Assembly (NCBI RefSeq): GCF_033344935.1
Contig: NZ_JAWPMM010000001.1
Location: 4,243,501 to 4,307,500 of the forward strand
Source: Reichenbachiella sp.
GTDB taxonomy: Bacteria; Bacteroidota; Bacteroidia; Cytophagales; Cyclobacteriaceae
Direction: 5' to 3'
Length of the DNA: 64,000 nucleotides
The notes under the pieces are model-generated. The model did no database searches and was not told the DNA's origin. It saw only the letters and a list, made by a program, of their open reading frames with translations. Both the position numbers and the translations under genes were made by a program. Shown piece after piece: positions 59,927-64,000 of this stretch (the first letter of the stretch is position 1; each line of letters starts with the position of its first letter).

Positions 59927-61177
59927 TTATTTAAATACCAGTCGGTCTTTATCTTCATATCCGTCGTAAGAAGAGACAACCACTTTTTCTCCAGGTTGCA
60001 AACCTTCTATCACTTCGTAGAATCTCGGGTTTTGACGACCCAATCTGATGTTTCTTCTGGTTGCAAACGAACCTGACTCGTCCACTACGAAAATCCAGTT
60101 ACCTCCAGTAGTTTGATAGAAGCTTCCTCTTGGGATTTGTACCGCCTCGATGTTCTCACTCAGCTGGAGTTTAATTTGAAGCGTTTGTCCTCTTCTAATA
60201 TCCTCAGGCAATGCGTTTTCAAATTTCAAATCCACAGAAAACAAACCGTTAATGACCTCAGGGTATATTTTATAAATTTTGAGTTGATGGGTTTGTCCAG
60301 CGAAGTCGAAAGTTCCTTGTAACCCTTCGTATATTCTGGCGATGTAATGTTCGTCAATTGTGGCTCTTACTTTAAAAGCATCCAAGTCATCAATCTGACC
60401 AATATTTTGACCTGGCATGATAGATTCTCCGATCTCCACGTTTACAGAAGATAAACTCCCAGAGATTGGTGCCTTGATATATAGATTATCCAAATTGCCT
60501 TTGATCATCTCCAAGTTTCTTCTAGTCCGCTCTAAAGTTTGAGTGGTCTGTCTAATTTGAGCTTCAGTAGCTTTTTGATCAAATGCCTGTGACTCAATTT
60601 CAATCTTTCTATTCGTTACTAATCGGTCGTACGCTCTTTTGAGGTTTAAGAACTCTTGCTCTGAAATCACTTTTTCATCACGAAGTTTAGCTCCTCTTTC
60701 ATAAGCATCTTTAGCAGCATCAATATCATAATCGAGTGCAGTTAATCTTCTTTTGAGCTCAAATTTGTTTCGCTGAAGATTCAATTTCGTATTGGCCAAC
60801 TCATTTACTAGTCTATAGGTCTGAGTTTCTTCTCTCACAAAATTCTGAACCAGATTGTTATTAGCTAACTTAAGAATTGTATCTCCTTTAGTTACCATTT
60901 CTCCACCTTCGAGATATTTTCTCTCCACATTTCCACCTTCAATAGCATCCAGTCTAATGGTTTTGATAGGCATCACATTCCCATCTACAGGTATAAATTC
61001 TCTGAATTGACCCTTTACCACATCCGAAACATTGATTTTCTCCGCTGATACATTGAGTTTAGATCCTTTATCCGCAAAGATGAAGTTGTATAATACAAAA
61101 GAGACAAATAGTGCTCCGAAGGAAATGGATGATATCTTCCCTACTGTCCATTTTTTCTTTTTAATCTTCTTATCCAT
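59927..61177 (-). CDS. HlyD/MacA-like periplasmic adaptor protein
   Basis: A 416-residue membrane fusion protein. One N-terminal transmembrane helix (about 16-32), a lipoyl-like segment (VDGNVMPIKTIRLDAIEGG), a long coiled-coil hairpin (about 110-220), then a second lipoyl half (IKAPISGSLSSVNVEIGES) and beta-barrel/membrane-proximal domains to the end. It links an inner-membrane ABC transporter to TolC. First gene of the export operon; a leader ORF and terminator lie upstream at 61400-61512. Confidence 0.9.
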   Translation of the reverse strand: MDKKIKKKKWTVGKISSISFGALFVSFVLYNFIFADKGSKLNVSAEKINVSDVVKGQFREFIPVDGNVMPIKTIRLDAIEGGNVERKYLEGGEMVTKGDTILKLANNNLVQNFVREETQTYRLVNELANTKLNLQRNKFELKRRLTALDYDIDAAKDAYERGAKLRDEKVISEQEFLNLKRAYDRLVTNRKIEIESQAFDQKATEAQIRQTTQTLERTRRNLEMIKGNLDNLYIKAPISGSLSSVNVEIGESIMPGQNIGQIDDLDAFKVRATIDEHYIARIYEGLQGTFDFAGQTHQLKIYKIYPEVINGLFSVDLKFENALPEDIRRGQTLQIKLQLSENIEAVQIPRGSFYQTTGGNWIFVVDESGSFATRRNIRLGRQNPRFYEVIEGLQPGEKVVVSSYDGYEDKDRLVFK

Positions 61178-61399
61178 TAGTTCATTATAATTTCAAGTTC
61201 GATCAGGGTATGCCAAGAAGAGTGCCATAATATTATCTCTCTGCCTATCAGTGAGTTACGGATTTAACACTGTCGTGCAATTGACCAAACTTGTTCAGGT
61301 ATGAAACAATAGGTGTTCGTTTTTGACCACTTTTTGAATTAGATTGGAATTCTCCGTAGACAAGATGGGTGGGAGATGTCTTCTACAAAAAAGGACATA

Positions 61400-61430
61400 A
61401 AAAAAGGGTTCAAGACTCCTCCTGAACCCC
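61400..61430 (-). terminator. Minus-strand terminator upstream of the adaptor gene
   Basis: On the minus strand GGGTTCA, 10-base loop, TGAACCC, then a T7 run. No annotated gene precedes it on that strand. Confidence 0.7.
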
Positions 61431-61461
61431 AAGGTCAAAAACTCAAAATAAAAAGGACTAA

Positions 61462-61512
61462 TCAAATCTTAATCCACAACAACAACACGAATATAAATAC
61501 TCTATTGTTCAA
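61462..61512 (-). CDS. Possible leader peptide (16 residues)
   Basis: TTG start, reading MNNRVFIFVLLLWIKI, then TGA. It is basic then hydrophobic with a Leu-Leu-Leu-Trp block, and lies ~32 bases before the terminator hairpin, itself ~220 bases before the adaptor start. Leader peptides before attenuators look like this, but there is no promoter match and no codon evidence. Low confidence. Confidence 0.3.
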   Translation of the reverse strand: MNNRVFIFVLLLWIKI

Positions 61513-61701
61513 ATAAAAATACTCAGTTAAGTAATTCCCTATTTTACCGTTATACACCAATAAATAGTCTTCAATCTACCAAATCAATCATTTTTAGTTA
61601 AGATCTGTTCAGATTATACTAACCTTCTCAAGTGAAAAACGTGTATCCCACAGATTTAAAATTTGGCTCTTATTAATTCGAAAGACCAACAATTTTTAAT
61701 A

Positions 61702-61709
61702 TAGATTTG
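61702..61709 (+). promoter_or_regulatory. Possible -7 box (TAGATTTG) before the BatA-like gene
   Basis: Exact TAnnTTTG, only 6 bases before ATG 61716, which would make the mRNA nearly leaderless. No -33 element was seen, so this is tentative. Confidence 0.35.
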
Positions 61710-61715
61710 TCTCCA

Positions 61716-63695
61716 ATGAACTTTACTTACCCGATCTTTTTGTGGGGACTTTCCGCACTCGCCATTCCGATTATCGTTCACCTATTCAATTTTAGAAAAG
61801 CCAAAAAGGTAAGTTTTTCAAATGTTCGGTTTCTAGAAAGTATCAAGAAGCAAAGTTCTTCCAATCTACGATTGAGACATTTACTCATATTATTCTGCCG
61901 GCTGCTATTTGTCTTCTTTCTTGTTCTCACGTTTACACAGCCCTTTATCCATGGCTCTGAAAATGGACTTCAAAACCGATCTGTACAACTTTATCTCGAC
62001 AATTCTAATAGTTTGTCGAACCTCACAAAAAATGATATCAGTGGATTCAATGAGCTTATTGGCGTAGCACAGGAAGTGGTTAATTTATACCCTCAGGAAA
62101 CTCAGTTCAACTTATTTACCAATGATTTTTTACCTGGGAGTAGTATTAGCCAGTCCAAAACAAAAACACTGGAAAGGCTAACAGAAGTTGAATATTCAAA
62201 TTTGACGAGAAGTGGAAAAGAAATTTTCACCAAACTGCAATCAAGTGACCCTAATGAAAGCAAGGATGTATTTATCCTTTCGGACTTCCAGCAACCTACC
62301 ACAGGCACCTTTGACGCTATCGTGGATTCAATAAATCAATACCATATCGTCGCTGTTGCTACTCCTGAACAACGAAACATCTCTGTCGATACTGTTTTTT
62401 TGACCAATCCATTTTTAGTACCTAATCAAAAAAACAGTGTACAGGTAAGACTCAAAAACCAAGGACCTTTGGTCAATGACTTACAGGTAAAGTTTTTCAT
62501 CAACGATCAACAAAGTGCCACGACCAGTATTGACATAGAAGCAAATTCCAGTCATACTGTCATTTTTGAATTGTCAGGTCAATTGAACAAAACCAATAGG
62601 TGCCGAATTAGCTTTGAAGACTTTCCCATTACGTTTGATAATGACTACTATTTCTCTCTCAATCAAGCCGCTCAAATTAATATCGTCGAGGTGTCCAACC
62701 AGGCCGATAGCCCAGTAAGTAAGGTTTACAAAAACAATGATTTATTCAGTGTTGAATCCTATCAATCCGAAAGCATTTCTTATCCGGCGCTAGAGCGTGC
62801 AGATCTGATAGTAATCAATGGACTTAGCAAATTAGAAAATGGCCTAAAAGCTCAGATTGAAAAACATCTCACCAAAGGCAGCACGGTTATTTTTATTCCA
62901 AATGAAAACGCTGCGTCTTACCAATTTGCTTCATTCGCTTTAGAAAGAGACTCCTCAGTTTCTAAGTCACCTCTTTCGATTCCGGACATAAAAAATCCCT
63001 TCTTTGAAAATATTTTTGAATCCATAAGTAATGACACCCAAATGCCTAACGTATCAGCATCATTCAAATGGAGTGCAAACAATGTCCAATTACTAAAAAC
63101 TAAAACGGGGCAACCCTTCCTAAGTCATCTGTTCCAAAAAGGAAATCTTTATGTATTTGCTGGTCCACTAGCCGCTCCTTATACCAACTTCCATCAACAT
63201 GCCCTGTTTGTACCTGTCATGCACAGAATAGCAGAACAAAGCAGTACAAACCATCAGGCGCTGGCGTTCAATGTAGATCGCATTAACCTTACTCTACCCG
63301 TTGATAGTATTCCAAATGGCCAACTGTACAAACTTCAAAAAGAAGGCGCTGAGCTCATACCTTCTCAGCGAGTGAGTGCCAATGAATTGGTTTTGGATAT
63401 GCCTAAATATTTATTGACACCAGGGTTTTATGATCTGACTTTAGGCGATCAGCTGTTTACGACTATTGCGTTTAACCATTCTAAAAAAGAATCGAATCTC
63501 TCCACGCTTCCTATAGAAGAAATCGAAGCGAGGCTTTCTGGAATTAAGCATTTAAACCTCTATCAACCTCAAGACGCAGCCTCATTTTCCAAAATCTTGA
63601 AAGAAAAATATCACCAACGTGAATTATGGAAATATACCTTAATTTTGTCCTTGATATTTCTTTTTGCTGAAAGTGTGCTACTAAGATTTTTATAA
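61716..63695 (+). CDS. BatA-like N-terminal domain membrane protein
   Basis: A 659-residue protein from ATG 61716 (a TTG lies 9 bases before it). The start is the BatA/aerotolerance N-terminal domain: MNFTYPIFLWGLSALAIPII, then VHLFNFRKAKKVSFSNVRFL and a second helix (LLILFCRLLFVFFLVLTF). A von Willebrand-like region follows (SVQLYLDNSNSLS, DVFILSDFQQ) with a weakened metal site, then beta-sandwich repeats and a C-terminal transmembrane helix. Exact role unknown; probably envelope integrity. Its stop overlaps the next start (TAATG). Confidence 0.85.
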   Translation: MNFTYPIFLWGLSALAIPIIVHLFNFRKAKKVSFSNVRFLESIKKQSSSNLRLRHLLILFCRLLFVFFLVLTFTQPFIHGSENGLQNRSVQLYLDNSNSLSNLTKNDISGFNELIGVAQEVVNLYPQETQFNLFTNDFLPGSSISQSKTKTLERLTEVEYSNLTRSGKEIFTKLQSSDPNESKDVFILSDFQQPTTGTFDAIVDSINQYHIVAVATPEQRNISVDTVFLTNPFLVPNQKNSVQVRLKNQGPLVNDLQVKFFINDQQSATTSIDIEANSSHTVIFELSGQLNKTNRCRISFEDFPITFDNDYYFSLNQAAQINIVEVSNQADSPVSKVYKNNDLFSVESYQSESISYPALERADLIVINGLSKLENGLKAQIEKHLTKGSTVIFIPNENAASYQFASFALERDSSVSKSPLSIPDIKNPFFENIFESISNDTQMPNVSASFKWSANNVQLLKTKTGQPFLSHLFQKGNLYVFAGPLAAPYTNFHQHALFVPVMHRIAEQSSTNHQALAFNVDRINLTLPVDSIPNGQLYKLQKEGAELIPSQRVSANELVLDMPKYLLTPGFYDLTLGDQLFTTIAFNHSKKESNLSTLPIEEIEARLSGIKHLNLYQPQDAASFSKILKEKYHQRELWKYTLILSLIFLFAESVLLRFL

Positions 63696-64000
63696 TGAAT
63701 ATACTCCTCAGAGAAGCCAAAATCCTCGACCCCCACTCTCCTCATCACAATAAAGTAGTCAATATTCATATCAAGGATGGAAAGATTGTTTCCATTGACA
63801 ATAAAGAGCATCGTGCGGATACAGTCATAGAAGCCAAAGGCAAGCTACTGACACCTGGGTGGTTCGACATGAAAGTCAATTTCAATGACCCGGGCAATGA
63901 ACACAAAGAAGATTTGGCCAGCGGAGCCGCAGCCGCTGCTCAAGGTGGGTTCACCGGAGTTGCTACCCTGCCAAATACTGACCCTGTGGTACAAACAAAA
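63695..64000 (+). CDS. Dihydroorotase-like amidohydrolase, N-terminal part (cut by window end)
   Basis: 102 codons are visible, starting at an ATG that shares its A with the preceding TAA stop (TAATG), so translation is coupled. It opens as MNILLREAKILDPHSPHHNK and continues IKDGKIVSID, LTPGWFDMKVNFNDPGNEHK and AAAAAQGGFTGVATLPNTDP, the usual dihydroorotase/allantoinase start. The metal-binding HxH of catalytic members (DMHVHFR-like) reads DMKVNFN here, with Lys and Asn replacing both His. It may be a non-catalytic pseudo-dihydroorotase acting with the pyrimidine pathway, as in some bacteria. Confidence 0.8.
   Translation, partial: MNILLREAKILDPHSPHHNKVVNIHIKDGKIVSIDNKEHRADTVIEAKGKLLTPGWFDMKVNFNDPGNEHKEDLASGAAAAAQGGFTGVATLPNTDPVVQTK

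Larger units (their letters stand above)
61178..61715. other. Gene-free region with possible leader transcript
   Basis: Between the adaptor gene (leftwards) and the BatA-like gene (rightwards). It holds the minus-strand leader ORF and terminator at 61400-61512 and a possible -7 box at 61702-61709. The rest is AT-rich with no ORF worth reporting. Confidence 0.5.

Overview
The window looks like a chromosome segment of a moderately AT-rich, Gram-negative member of the Bacteroidota, most likely a marine-type Cytophagales bacterium. The evidence is internal: a SusC/SusD pair, two proteins with type IX secretion (T9SS) C-terminal sorting domains, repeated Bacteroidota -7 promoter boxes (TAnnTTTG) just before genes, few Shine-Dalgarno sites, a DUF6377-type membrane regulator, and bacillithiol (bshC) and LpxH genes. 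No phage, IS element or CRISPR array was seen.

Layout. 1-10.8 kb: the end of a T9SS cargo gene and a collagen-like secreted protein, an ACT-like protein, lysA, a histidine kinase, an orphan ABC ATPase, a giant exported WD40-caspase protein and a response regulator. 11.9-16.8 kb: a lipid block made of a bacterial ceramide synthase-like acyltransferase, serine palmitoyltransferase, a CerR-like reductase and myo-inositol-1-phosphate synthase. Together these suggest synthesis of ceramide and possibly inositol-sphingolipids. 16.8-20.6 kb (minus strand): an lpxH-led operon with envelope proteins and a K+ channel. 20.6-25.4 kb: ftsH, rsfS, birA, ahcY. 25.3-25.9 kb: a gene-free stretch with a long imperfect inverted repeat.

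25.9-40.0 kb (minus strand): a polysaccharide utilisation locus. Its regulator is a SusR/DUF6377-like membrane transcription factor. Transport uses SusC, SusD and a PKD surface lipoprotein. Degradation uses two GH30 lipoproteins and a 1218-residue GH5 enzyme with three CBM6-like modules and a T9SS tail. A beta-glucan (possibly beta-1,6-linked) is the best guess for the substrate. 40.3-44.8 kb: ECF sigma and anti-sigma genes followed by gmk and nadD, then convergent frr and pyrH, a biotinyl domain protein and an Lrp regulator.

44.9-45.55 kb holds the most unusual feature: two tandem copies (period 410 bp) of a roughly 112-nt tRNA-like RNA. Each copy has a class-II D arm and T arm, a 43-nt variable region with its own covarying hairpin, an odd anticodon-like loop, a conserved 5' hairpin, a promoter box and an intrinsic terminator. 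45.7-64 kb: fadD, a DUF3078 protein, pirin, a lipid kinase, typA, a lipoprotein with an orphan solute-binding protein, bshC, rimO, a TolC/ABC-ATPase/HlyD export set without its permease, a BatA-like membrane protein, and the start of a dihydroorotase-like gene that lacks the usual HxH metal ligands.
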